The notes below the pieces were generated by a model. That model was not told the origin of the DNA. It saw only the letters and a program-made list of their open reading frames with translations, and searched no databases. Of a stretch of 20,303 bases of DNA, positions 1-9,600 are shown piece after piece. Origin of the DNA: Beroe ovata. Taxonomy: Eukaryota > Ctenophora > Nuda > Beroida > Beroidae. Both the position numbers and the translations under genes were made by a program. The stretch's first letter is position 1; each line of letters opens with the position of its first letter. The DNA lies in contig CAMPET010000001.1 of NCBI GenBank assembly GCA_946803715.1, positions 1,124,232 through 1,144,534 on the forward strand. The letters run 5' to 3'.

Positions 1-90
1 CTTCTTGACACCAGTTTACTTCTTGACACCAGTTTACTTCTTGACACCAGTTTACTTCTTGACACCAGCTTATTTCTTGACACCAGTCTG
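1..90. repeat. 18-bp minisatellite, array 1
   Basis: About five copies of an 18-bp unit reading CTTCTTGACACCAGTTTA run from the window edge, with a few substitutions in the last copies. The array directly precedes the first copy of the duplicated upstream module, and related arrays precede copies 2 and 3. It probably continues left of the window. Confidence 0.9.
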
Positions 91-136
91 GCACCAGTCC
101 TAACACGGAACACCAATTTCGCACCAATTTTGGCAA

Positions 137-1049
137 TGTAACTTAGTTTATTTGGAGGGCGCGGAACAATATTTGGGAGTCCCATACGCTCTAATAATTG
201 CGCGGTGCACACAGCGCGCGCCATAATTAATTAAAATTCGGTTCAGATCAGATCAGATCGATCAGATCAATGTCGATATTGAATTGAATATCTCATTGTA
301 TCGATTTGATCAATGAATTAGCAGCAATGAGCAGTCAATAAAGCTTAAATTTGAGCAGTCAATTGAGATATATCATATAAGTAATGCAGACGTCAATGCA
401 AGAACCCTTTTCCGATAATGATCCTACTGCTGAAGGCACAAAATCACAAGATTCATTGCCTGTGATTCGTAACTTTTTCAGCTGGGATGCCTCACATGGA
501 GAAATTCTGTCACTCGTTTGAATTGGTGATGCCCAAGTGTATTCGGCTGGAAAACCCACTGATCCTGCAGAGGTTACCCGAGCTGGGATGCCACAATTTC
601 CAGGTGCGTATCTTCCGAAAAGTGCCCGATGGAATTTCTATATCCACCGCCCACCCGATCTAACAAACCTGATAATATCTGAGAAGTTTGCCTAGTAGCC
701 AAAGGCATCACGTGATTATACCATCACATGATTGCCAAGAATAGCACCAAGATTGCAACCTCGTCAACTAATGTCAACTTATGATGGAGCTTCCTGAGGA
801 AGCAATCTCCATACTTTCCACAAACATCGATTATAGTCATGGTGCAGTACCACTCCCATGATGTTGCCCTCGCTTCTATTGTCTCATCTCCTTGCCAATA
901 CCCCGTGTGATAAGTGCACATTACGCGACGTGATGGCTTTCCAACACTTGCAACACACAGAGGGATTCATAATTGATCACATCATTTCATGTTTAACACA
1001 AGATTCCGTTTCGATGTTTTGACTTCTGAGAGTTTTTGATATGAGGTCG
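137..1049 (+). repeat. Duplicated 5' module, copy 1
   Basis: This stretch appears base-for-base the same as 5778-6690 wherever I compared the two (offset 5641). It ends with ATGAGGTCG at 1041-1049, the first three codons of the signal-peptide exon of the VWD gene at 6682, and is cut there by an 'n' at 1050. What follows the 'n' is unrelated. It therefore looks like a promoter/5' UTR plus exon-1 start without the rest of the gene. It contains a GATCA-rich run near 245-270 and a GC-rich patch near 200-222. It is either a recent duplication or an assembly duplicate of copy 3. Short minus-strand open frames inside it are not conserved as coding in copy 2. Confidence 0.85.
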
Positions 1050-1050
1050 N

Positions 1051-1725
1051 TAAATTTGTAATCACTATACCGAGAAAACTGGATGGTTTCAGGACTCCGT
1101 CTCTCGATATGTTCTTGGTCATGGCTTCGAAATCCGGAATAACCGGGTTGAAACAAAATTGATCGCTTTTAAGACATTATTATGACGTCATAATTGGTAC
1201 TGGGTGTGGCAAATTTTGCAATTTGAAGCAAAACTAGATTTTCTGGATTTCAAGGACATTTTGATGAATAAAACAGGCTATTCGTTCTGAGCTGCAATTG
1301 CATGTCCAAGTTGCCGGTATTCCTTCAATTCCATTCGATTGCCAATTAACCTAATTAACCTAATCAAAGTGAATATCTGTAGATCTGACGCAGATATACT
1401 CGTTATTCCAACGGGAATCGAGGCTTTGGTTCGTTTCTGTGCAATTTTATGATACTTGTTCGGTTACTCCGAAAACTTCATTATTCAGCTGACCTAATTA
1501 ACCTAATTAAGGCCGATATCTCGTGATCTAAAGCAAATAGGCAGGATTTTTCAACGAAATTATATGATGCCTAAGTCCTTAATGATTATAGCAATCGATT
1601 TAAGTTCACTTTATGTCTTAATTAGCTAATTGGATGATTGACCAATTAGGAAAATTCCACTCGAAACGTCTATATGATGAAAGTGAGGAATATCTCACTA
1701 TTCTTGGACTGAAAAACGGTGATAT
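1051..1725. other. Non-coding stretch with degenerate ~145-bp repeats
   Basis: No convincing gene is visible. Around 1346-1395 and 1490-1540 the same pattern recurs: CCTAATTAACCTAAT followed by a GATATCT-like and AGATCT-like phrase. A weaker third echo lies near 1620-1650. This suggests an old tandem repeat of about 145 bp, now strongly diverged. Confidence 0.5.
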
Positions 1726-1986
1726 TTTTCCCAAAACCAAATAAAATTTGGTTGTTTCGGTTCGCGGCATCTGGCGTTCTTTATTCTAAACTCTATGATA
1801 TGAAAAAGAACGCGGCATATTTGACAGAATGCCGCCACATCACATGAAAAGCTGCTGTGTTTCTACACGTGATGTGGCGGCAGTCTGTCAAATATGCCGC
1901 GTTCTTTTTCATATCATAGAGTTTAGAATAAAGAACGCCAGATGCCGCGAACCGAAACAACCAAATTTTATTTGGTTTTGGGAAAA
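1726..1986. repeat. Long near-perfect inverted repeat (foldback)
   Basis: Left arm 1726-1846 and right arm 1866-1986 are reverse complements over 121 bp with only two mismatches that I can see (GAATGCC against GACTGCC, and CACATG against CACGTG). The spacer is 19 nt. The right arm ends exactly at the 'n' at 1987, so the true inverted repeat may be longer. It could be a foldback or MITE-like element, a source of hairpin RNA, or a snap-back or assembly artefact. It encodes no transposase. Confidence 0.9.
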
Positions 1987-1987
1987 N

Positions 1988-2225
1988 CTATCCTCAAATG
2001 CTCACTCAAACTGACATGTTTTTGCTTGATGAGGGGCTATACCAGCCCTTAACTCGGGAACCGATTATCAGATCGACGTGAAATTTTAGCTGTCTGAGTT
2101 TCTAATGGTCCTTGAGCTATGGTAGAAGTTTCAAGTCAATCGGTCCATCCGTTTGGAAGCTATCCTCAAATGCTCACTCAAACTGACATGCTTTGGCTAG
2201 ACGAGGGGCTATGTCGGCCCTTGCC
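1988..2225. repeat. 172-bp direct repeat, one full and one partial copy
   Basis: A phrase beginning CTATCCTCAAATGCTCACTC starts at 1988 and again at 2160, giving a 172-bp period. The second copy is recognisable to about 2225 (shared GAGGGGCTAT and GCCCTT). The first copy starts right after the 'n' at 1987, so the assembly may have collapsed or joined inside an array. Confidence 0.75.
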
Positions 2226-2427
2226 TTGTAGTATGGGCGTTATCCTAGATTTTGAGGCTTATCAGGGAAAAATTCCTACTTGCAGTTTTTATGCATGAAT
2301 CGACTGTACTAAGTATCTAGAACCACCAAAAATTTTTTCAAGCTCAATTCCTTGGGGAAAACTCAGGGTGGCCACGCCCTTTTTTGAGCGTGGGAATTTT
2401 ATCAGCAAATTTCCACATCCAAGTTAT

Positions 2428-2865
2428 TTCACTACTATGGGGTCATTATACTCTACAACCATGTTTTTTGACACGAGGAATCGATTCCACAAGGTTTCGG
2501 AGGCCTTAGGCCATCACTTGAGGAGTTACGGCCACGCCCATGTCACACGTGTCACAAAATTTCGAATTTCAAATAAAGTCATAATTATGAGGTCCTTATA
2601 CTCTACAATCATGTTTTTTGACACGAGGAATCGATTCCACAAGGTTTTGGGGGCCTTAGACCATCGGTTTAGGAGTTACAGCCACGCCCATGTCACACAT
2701 GTCAAAGTATTTCGAATTTCAAATCAAGTCATAATTATGAGGTCCTCATACTCTATGACCATGTTTTTTGACACGAGGAATGGACTGAACAAGGTTTCGG
2801 GGGCCTGAGACCATCGGTTTAGGAGTTACGGGCACACCTATGTCATACGAATCACGAAATCATCA
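2428..2865. repeat. 150-bp tandem repeat, about 3 copies
   Basis: The phrase ATGTTTTTTGACACGAGGAAT occurs at 2461, 2611 and 2761 (the last with a small change near its end), an exact 150-bp period. Flanking bases are conserved too, including AGGAGTTAC and GTCATAATTATGAGGTC. Because 150 is divisible by three, one plus frame stays open across all copies (2368-2808) as a 50-residue repeat. Its composition is unlike a known domain and there is no splice or start context, so I treat it as repeat DNA and not as a gene. Confidence 0.85.
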
Positions 2866-2879
2866 CCAAAACTAGCCTA

Positions 2880-3690
2880 ATCAATCGTTAGGAAAGCTGA
2901 AACCTTCCTCTAAATCTTTTAGATATTTTAAAAAAGGGAGATGAGAGGATTTGGGGATGAAAAGGAACAGAAATACCTATGAAAATACCTATGAAGCGAG
3001 AATACTTATAAAACTTGAGCAGTATACCAGGATATTATTAAACTATTCACGTGATCTTTCAACTCCAGTATCACGTGATGGAATTTTGGATATGTTGCGA
3101 GGATTGTTGCGAGGATGGGTTGTCTTAGTCTCAGTAGAGGACCTTGGTCGAATTATCAAGCAGGCCGGATGGCAGTTATGCTGAAACATGGAGGCTTCCC
3201 TTTACTCGAAGGTGATGGCGTGTTCTTCCTTTGCGGCCACAGCCTCTCCTAAGCTTAGTCTGCCTGTTGTCCACAGACACAGCCGATCAACATTGCCCTG
3301 AAGCTTCAAACAGAAAGCAGGACAAGTCAATCTTGCCTGCCAATTGAGTCGGTGATCAGCCGAAGATGGCTATGAGTATGTACCATATAATTTCGTCTAA
3401 CTGGGACACAATTGATGTGCTGATCATCCTCGAATATTGGATCAAGGAGGAGAACCGTTGCCACACCGTTTTTTCCATTGTTCTGGTTCATCAGCTTGGC
3501 GGATAGCTAGCTGAGTATTTTTCCTAGGGCAACATTTTGCTATCCTGAGGTGAGGATTCGCACCTTACCTACTCCACCTTTGAATAAAAGGATATCGTGA
3601 GATTATCATGACAGCTTTCCATTACCTACTGTAAGGAATTTCTATTCAACCTTTTTGTTTTCTCGGGAAGCTCAAGTAGTGTTAGCTGCA
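2880..3690. other. Unassigned stretch between repeat blocks
   Basis: No firm gene is seen. The minus strand has an open segment, about 3208-3375, that is GC-richer than its surroundings and ends in a stop. It could be a terminal exon, but no recognisable family or partner exon supports it. The 'n' at 3695 closes this stretch. Confidence 0.4.
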
Positions 3691-3695
3691 TAAAN

Positions 3696-3773
3696 ACACC
3701 AGTTTACTTCTTGACACCAGTTTACTTCTTGACACCAGTTTACTTCTTGACACCAGTTTACTTCTTGACACCG
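3696..3773. repeat. 18-bp minisatellite, array 2
   Basis: About four copies of the CTTCTTGACACCAGTTTA unit start directly after the 'n' at 3695. The array leads into copy 2 of the duplicated module, the same arrangement as at the left edge. Confidence 0.9.
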
Positions 3774-4757
3774 ATTTGATTTGAAGTCTGGCATCAGATT
3801 GGCTCCTAACACGGAACACCAATTTAGCACCAATTTTGGCAATGGAACTTCGTTAATTTGGAGGGCGCGGAACAATATTTGGGAGTACCATACGCTCTAA
3901 TAATTGCGCGGCGCACACAGCGCGCGCAATAATTAAAATTCGCTTCAGTGTTCAGATCAGATCGATCAGATCAATGTCGATATTGAATTGAATATATTGT
4001 TATATTGTTATATTGTTATTATCTATCGATTTGATTAATGAATTAACAATCATATATGCAAAGCAGACGTCAATTCAAGAATCCGTTTCCGATAATGATC
4101 CTACTGCTGAAGGCACAAAAATTTTGTGACAAAAATCACAAGATTCATTGCCTGTGATTCGTTACTTTTTCAGCTGGGATGCCTCACATGGAGAAATTCT
4201 GTCACTCGTTTGAGTTGGTGATGCCCAAGTGTATTCGGCTGGAAAACCCACTGATCCTGCAGAGGCTACCCGAGCTGGGATGCCACAATTTCCAGGTGCG
4301 TATCTTCCGAAAAGTGCCCGATAGAATTTCCATACCCACCTCCCATCCGATTTAACAAACCTGTTTATATCTGAGAAGTTTGCCTAGTAGCCAAAGGCAT
4401 CACGTGATTATACCAACACATGATTGCCAAGAACAACACTGAAATTGCAACCTCGTCAACTAATGTCAACTTATAATGGAGCTTCCCGAGGAAGCAATCT
4501 CCGTACTTTCCACAAACATGGATTATATAGTCATGGTGCAGTATTCTACAACTCCCATGATGTTGCCCTCGCTTCTATTGTCTCATCTCTTTGACAATAG
4601 CCAGTGTGATAAGTGCACATTACGCGACGTGATGGCTTCCTAACACTTGCAACACACAGAGGGATTCATTGATCACAACATTTCATGTTTTACACAAGAT
4701 TCCGTTTCAATGTTTTGACTTCTGAGAGTTTTTGATATGAGGTCGTTGATCATTGGG
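3774..4757 (+). repeat. Duplicated 5' module, copy 2 (diverged)
   Basis: Similar to copies 1 and 3 along its length but with many substitutions and several indels, for example an extra AAAATTTTGTGAC-like insertion near 4118-4135 and missing bases near 4040. The last 70 bp are strongly conserved and end in an exon-1 fragment, ATG at 4737, encoding MRSLIIG. These are the same seven residues that start the intact VWD gene. An 'n' at 4758 cuts it off and unrelated DNA follows. It is probably an older duplicate of the promoter and first exon, or the 5' end of a paralogue whose body is missing. Confidence 0.8.
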
Positions 4758-4758
4758 N

Positions 4759-5556
4759 GTGTAGTGTGCCTGTGTGCGTACCTATGTTATATTCACAAAA
4801 TGTGATAAATCTCTTCAATGAACGTATTTAAGTTGCATCGCTGATCAGTGATCATATCATCCCTGATCAAGCAACACATCAAGAGTTTGACGGTATGACC
4901 ATTTAGTTGACCATTTAGTTGCCATGTCATCATTATACATTATTTCAAGAGGCGAGTAGTAGCTACCTATATGCTCGTCAAGGCAGGGTTAAGTGAGTGT
5001 CGTATACACTAGTTAACTCGTTACTTCCATTCAAGAGGTACCTACTTTTTTTTTCATAGGTACAAACGCTCAATGATGTACACTGAAAAAAACCTACTCT
5101 TTTATGAAAGAAGTTCTTCTCCTACAACAATTCATCCTGACACCATTCTATCAGCATTCTGCTCACATAGAGTAAACAATTACACATTCACATTTCAGTC
5201 CGATCCCAATTTATCCTGATACCGTATCATGTCACTCTGACGCCATATCCCCCTTGTCTGGTGTGATTGTACTTGGTGGTCAGTTCTTCCGCCTCGTCTT
5301 TCGTATGAAGACCAGCTTACACAACATCTGCTCGTTGTAATGGAGTACTGTATAGCTGTTCCCGTTATCAAACATGAGACATTTAGACAGACTGATTGTG
5401 TGCCTAGCCTGGCGAACACGGTGGAGATCCTTGCGTTACGGCATGTTAAACAAGGAGCCAAAGTCGAGGGGTATCACACAGACCAGCCTGTCACAGAAGT
5501 TGAATGCCTGAATTGATCTGACATATGAATTGTAAGGTCCGCATGACATCACTTTA
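4759..5556. other. Unassigned stretch before the third module
   Basis: No supported gene is seen. Diverged relatives of the 18-bp unit (phrases such as CCTGACACCAT and CCTGATACCG) appear near 5133-5240. A mixed-frame minus-strand segment at about 5285-5540 has protein-like short frames, but stops interrupt each one and no splice model joins them. Confidence 0.4.
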
Positions 5557-5778
5557 CTATGAAACCATTTCTGCCTGACACCATTTCTGATTGACACCAT
5601 TTCTTCTTGACACCACTCCACTTCTTGACACCAGTTTACTCATGAAACCGGTTTACTTCTTGACACCAGTTTACTTCTTGACATCAGTTTACTTCTTGAC
5701 ATCAGTTTACTTCTTGACACCAGTTTACTTGTTGACACTCGTTTTTTCCTTGACATCAGTTTACTTCTTGACACCAGT
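5557..5778. repeat. 18-bp minisatellite, array 3 (longest)
   Basis: About eleven copies of the CTTCTTGACACCAGTTTA-type unit. The left copies are the most diverged (TTCTGATTGACACCAT) and the right copies are closest to consensus, with CATCAG and GTTGAC variants. It ends at the 'n' at 5779. The plus-strand open frame of alternating FLTPVY-like hexapeptides is an effect of the 18-bp period and not a gene. Confidence 0.9.
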
Positions 5779-5779
5779 N

Positions 5780-6681
5780 TAACTTAGTTTATTTGGAGGG
5801 CGCGGAACAATATTTGGGAGTCCCATACGCTCTAATAATTGCGCGGTGCACACAGCGCGCGCCATAATTAATTAAAATTCGGTTCAGATCAGATCAGATC
5901 GATCAGATCAATGTCGATATTGAATTGAATATCTCATTGTATCGATTTGATCAATGAATTAGCAGCAATGAGCAGTCAATAAAGCTTAAATTTGAGCAGT
6001 CAATTGAGATATATCATATAAGTAATGCAGACGTCAATGCAAGAACCCTTTTCCGATAATGATCCTACTGCTGAAGGCACAAAATCACAAGATTCATTGC
6101 CTGTGATTCGTAACTTTTTCAGCTGGGATGCCTCACATGGAGAAATTCTGTCACTCGTTTGAATTGGTGATGCCCAAGTGTATTCGGCTGGAAAACCCAC
6201 TGATCCTGCAGAGGTTACCCGAGCTGGGATGCCACAATTTCCAGGTGCGTATCTTCCGAAAAGTGCCCGATGGAATTTCTATATCCACCGCCCACCCGAT
6301 CTAACAAACCTGATAATATCTGAGAAGTTTGCCTAGTAGCCAAAGGCATCACGTGATTATACCATCACATGATTGCCAAGAATAGCACCAAGATTGCAAC
6401 CTCGTCAACTAATGTCAACTTATGATGGAGCTTCCTGAGGAAGCAATCTCCATACTTTCCACAAACATCGATTATAGTCATGGTGCAGTACCACTCCCAT
6501 GATGTTGCCCTCGCTTCTATTGTCTCATCTCCTTGCCAATACCCCGTGTGATAAGTGCACATTACGCGACGTGATGGCTTTCCAACACTTGCAACACACA
6601 GAGGGATTCATAATTGATCACATCATTTCATGTTTAACACAAGATTCCGTTTCGATGTTTTGACTTCTGAGAGTTTTTGAT
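5780..6681 (+). promoter_or_regulatory. Upstream module copy 3: probable promoter/5' UTR of VWD gene
   Basis: This is the copy of the duplicated module that is continuous with an intact gene. It lies immediately 5' of the ATG at 6682 and must carry the proximal promoter and 5' UTR unless an upstream non-coding exon exists. I see no clear TATA box in the last 100 bp. Comparing it with diverged copy 2, the last 70 bp before the ATG and a block near 6110-6270 are the best conserved, so these are candidates for functional sites. Promoter function is inferred from position only. Confidence 0.5.
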
Positions 6682-9600
6682 ATGAGGTCGTTGATCATTG
6701 GGATTATACTTCTGCTGGAGGGAAGCGTTGCAAGTTTAGGTATGTAGCAAGAAGGTTCTTATCGTCATTACTAAATGAAAAATCAATTTGTCGACTTATA
6801 AAAGTTTTTATCCAGTTTTGAGTTGGCATTGTTTCAGTTGGGGATACCTACTCGTGCTTTTCTAAGTTCCAGTCAATAACCACGGAAAGTTGCCAATCAA
6901 GGATAGAGGATGAAAACGGGAACATCGTCCAGGAAGCAGTTAGAAGTGTGCAGGGCGCGGACTTTTGTGTTTCCGGGCCGAGCTATGGTCCTGCAAAGCA
7001 GGGAAACTTTGGGAAAGCTAAGAACTACATTGTGTCCGCAACAATGAAGATGGAAGATATGGGAAAGTACTCGAAAAGTTACGGCTTCCTGGGGATAGCG
7101 TTCAATATGCTGGACACAAAGAATTACGATATCACGTACGTGAGACCTCACGCTGACGAACACTGCTGGGAAATCGGATACGTTGAGGATGGTGTATTCT
7201 TCGGTCGGGATTTCGGGGAGTGCAGCTCCGATGTGAAGCGAGAGTTCAACATTGCGGTAAAGTCGGAGAATGGACGGGGGTTCCTGTACGTAAACGGCGC
7301 TCTAGAACGGGAGTTCACGTCATTCTTCCCACCCGTGAACAAGGTAGCATCCGCCCTCCGCAACAACATGGTCGCCAAGATGACGGTCTCGGGGTTGGAG
7401 CTGTGCCAGGAAATATCCTGTGTTTCTCGGGATGAAGCCGGGCGGACAGTGATCACGAAGGCGGGAGGACGATATCAGGAGAAGGGGATGGGAGCTTGTG
7501 AGGACTGTGTGTGCGGGTTGTACGGGCAGGTGCGGTGCGGGTGTAGATCTGCTGACGAACAGAATGTTATCTGTCCCGCGGACCAGATTGCTGCCGTGGG
7601 ACACGACTGCTGTGCCCGGTGCGTTCCTCCCTCAGCCACATGCACCGGATCCGGAGATCCGCACTACTACTCATTCGATAACCTCCGCTTCGACTTCCAG
7701 GGCGGGTGCACCTACTGCATGGTGAAAACAAATGATTTCCAGGTTAATGCCAAAAACCTACCAGCCGGACGTGTATCGTATAACCAATACTGTTTCGTCA
7801 AATTTGACGGTGATGAGTACCTGATGAACAACCCGCGGCTAGCGCTCATTCCCGCTGGTGAGGAGGGTCGGAAGGAACTAGCCACGCCCTACAAGAAATT
7901 CTACAAATCTGGGGACTACGTGTACTGTCCCACGTCGTACAAGTGTGAGATCTACATCAAGAATGAGAAGATGCTGAGTCTGGTTTGCGATAGTTCAGGG
8001 TTCAACTCGTGGATACACGGTACTTACTACGAGAGAACAGAGTGTATGTGTGGACGGTGGGACGGTAACCCAGGCAACGACTACAGTATCGTCCCTGTGG
8101 CCAATGATATGGAGACAAACTGTCCTACCCCGCCTGATCCAGGTGACCCCTGTGATAGTCTGTCTCGTGAGGAGAAGAACTGGGCCGAGCAATACTGTGC
8201 CCGTTATAAGCAGGAACCATTCAAATCTTGCCCTGTTTCCGTTACCAGCTACTTCGAGAGCTGCAAATTCGATGCTTGTGCTGATCCATCTAATGATGTT
8301 AATGTGTGTGAGAACGCGGCAACGTATGTAGCCGCTTGTGCAGCCGCCGGCCACCCCGTGGAGGGCTGGAGATCCCCGTCCTTCTGTCCAATGGAGTGTG
8401 ACAATGGCAAAGTGTTCGACTCCTGTGGACATGGGTGTTTCCCCACATGCGCAGAGCCGAACCCCAGCAACTGCGAGGAGACATGTCAGGAGGGTTGCTA
8501 CTGTCCGGCTGGTACTGTCCTGGAGGATGGAATCTGTATCGAGGCGTCAGACTGTCGATGTCTCTTCGAGGGAGAGTTTGTCGACAACGGATCGAGTTGG
8601 AATGACACAGTTCTGTGTGAGACCTGTACTTGTATTGACGGGGGGATTATCGATTGTAACCCAGTGGCGTGCGGGCTGTGTCCGGCCGGAGAAGTGCCCG
8701 TGAGCTATGTCGGGAGTTGTTGTCCCGTCTGTCTGGCAGACTGGGCTGAGGAGAAGGAGGAGACAGTCGAGGTGACGGAAGAGGAGGGACCAGCTGTCAT
8801 GACGTGCGAGCTCCTCGATGAGATATTGGTGACTCCGGATGACATCACTTGGAAATATGCCAACGGAGCAATCATCTCCCCTGACAACAAGCCCGACAAC
8901 ATGGAATTCTCGGAGGACATGCTCACACTCACTGTTAACCCAGCTTCTCTAACTGATGGCAATGATTACATTTGTGAGGTTGTGTTCAATGGGGTGGTGG
9001 GTGAGTGCAATTTCAACCTCATTGTCAATCCTACCCCTCCTGCTAATTACATAGAACTGGACGGCGACAGTCCAGTGACTGTCAAAGAAGGGGACTGTGC
9101 CACGCTGTCTGTCAAACTTACGACAGACGTCGCAGAGGGGGAATTCTCAGCAGATGATTTCGAGTGGGTCCACAATCCGGGTCAAAAACCGATCGATTTT
9201 GACGGGGGCAAGTACAGCCTTTCCAATGGGGGTAAGACCCTGAAAATATGCGATGCCGTGCCCCTTGACGAGGGAGTGTACGAGGTTTGTGTGACTAAGG
9301 ACGACGTGACCGACTGTGAAGAGATCGAATTGGCAGTGCTTGTCGTGTGCGAAGCTGATGATGGCTCGGAGCATATCGAGGATGAAGTTTGGAAGAAGGG
9401 GGAGTTCACCGAGTGCACGTGCACACCCGAGGGAGTGATAGAGTGCACGTGCATTGAGCAGACAGTGGAGTGTGGCGAAACTGAGGAATCGTACTACGAC
9501 GAGTGCGAGCTGAAGTGCACGGTCAAGCCGGCCGAGTGTCTGGTGACAGGAGATCCGCATTACACTACGTTTGATGGGGCTAGACACGACTTCCAGGGGG

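Noticed and set aside
359-559. Minus-strand 66-residue open frame, repeated at 6000-6200
   Set aside because: It appears identically only because copies 1 and 3 are the same DNA. Copy 2 carries indels in the same region, and the product has no recognisable domain.
2368-2808. Plus-strand 146-residue open frame as a gene
   Set aside because: The frame is explained by a 150-bp tandem repeat whose period is a multiple of three, with no start, splice or domain support.
3208-3375. Possible minus-strand terminal exon (56 open codons ending in a stop)
   Set aside because: GC content and frame are suggestive, but no upstream exon, no convincing acceptor phase and no known family were found.
5285-5540. 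Protein-like minus-strand fragments
   Set aside because: Short frames look plausible in pieces, but stops interrupt each one and I could not build a consistent splice model. It may be a decayed exon or chance.
5557-5778. CRISPR-like array
   Set aside because: Units are directly adjacent with no unique spacers, and the genome is an animal's; it is a minisatellite.
5591-5782. Repetitive hexapeptide open frame
   Set aside because: Explained fully by the 18-bp minisatellite.
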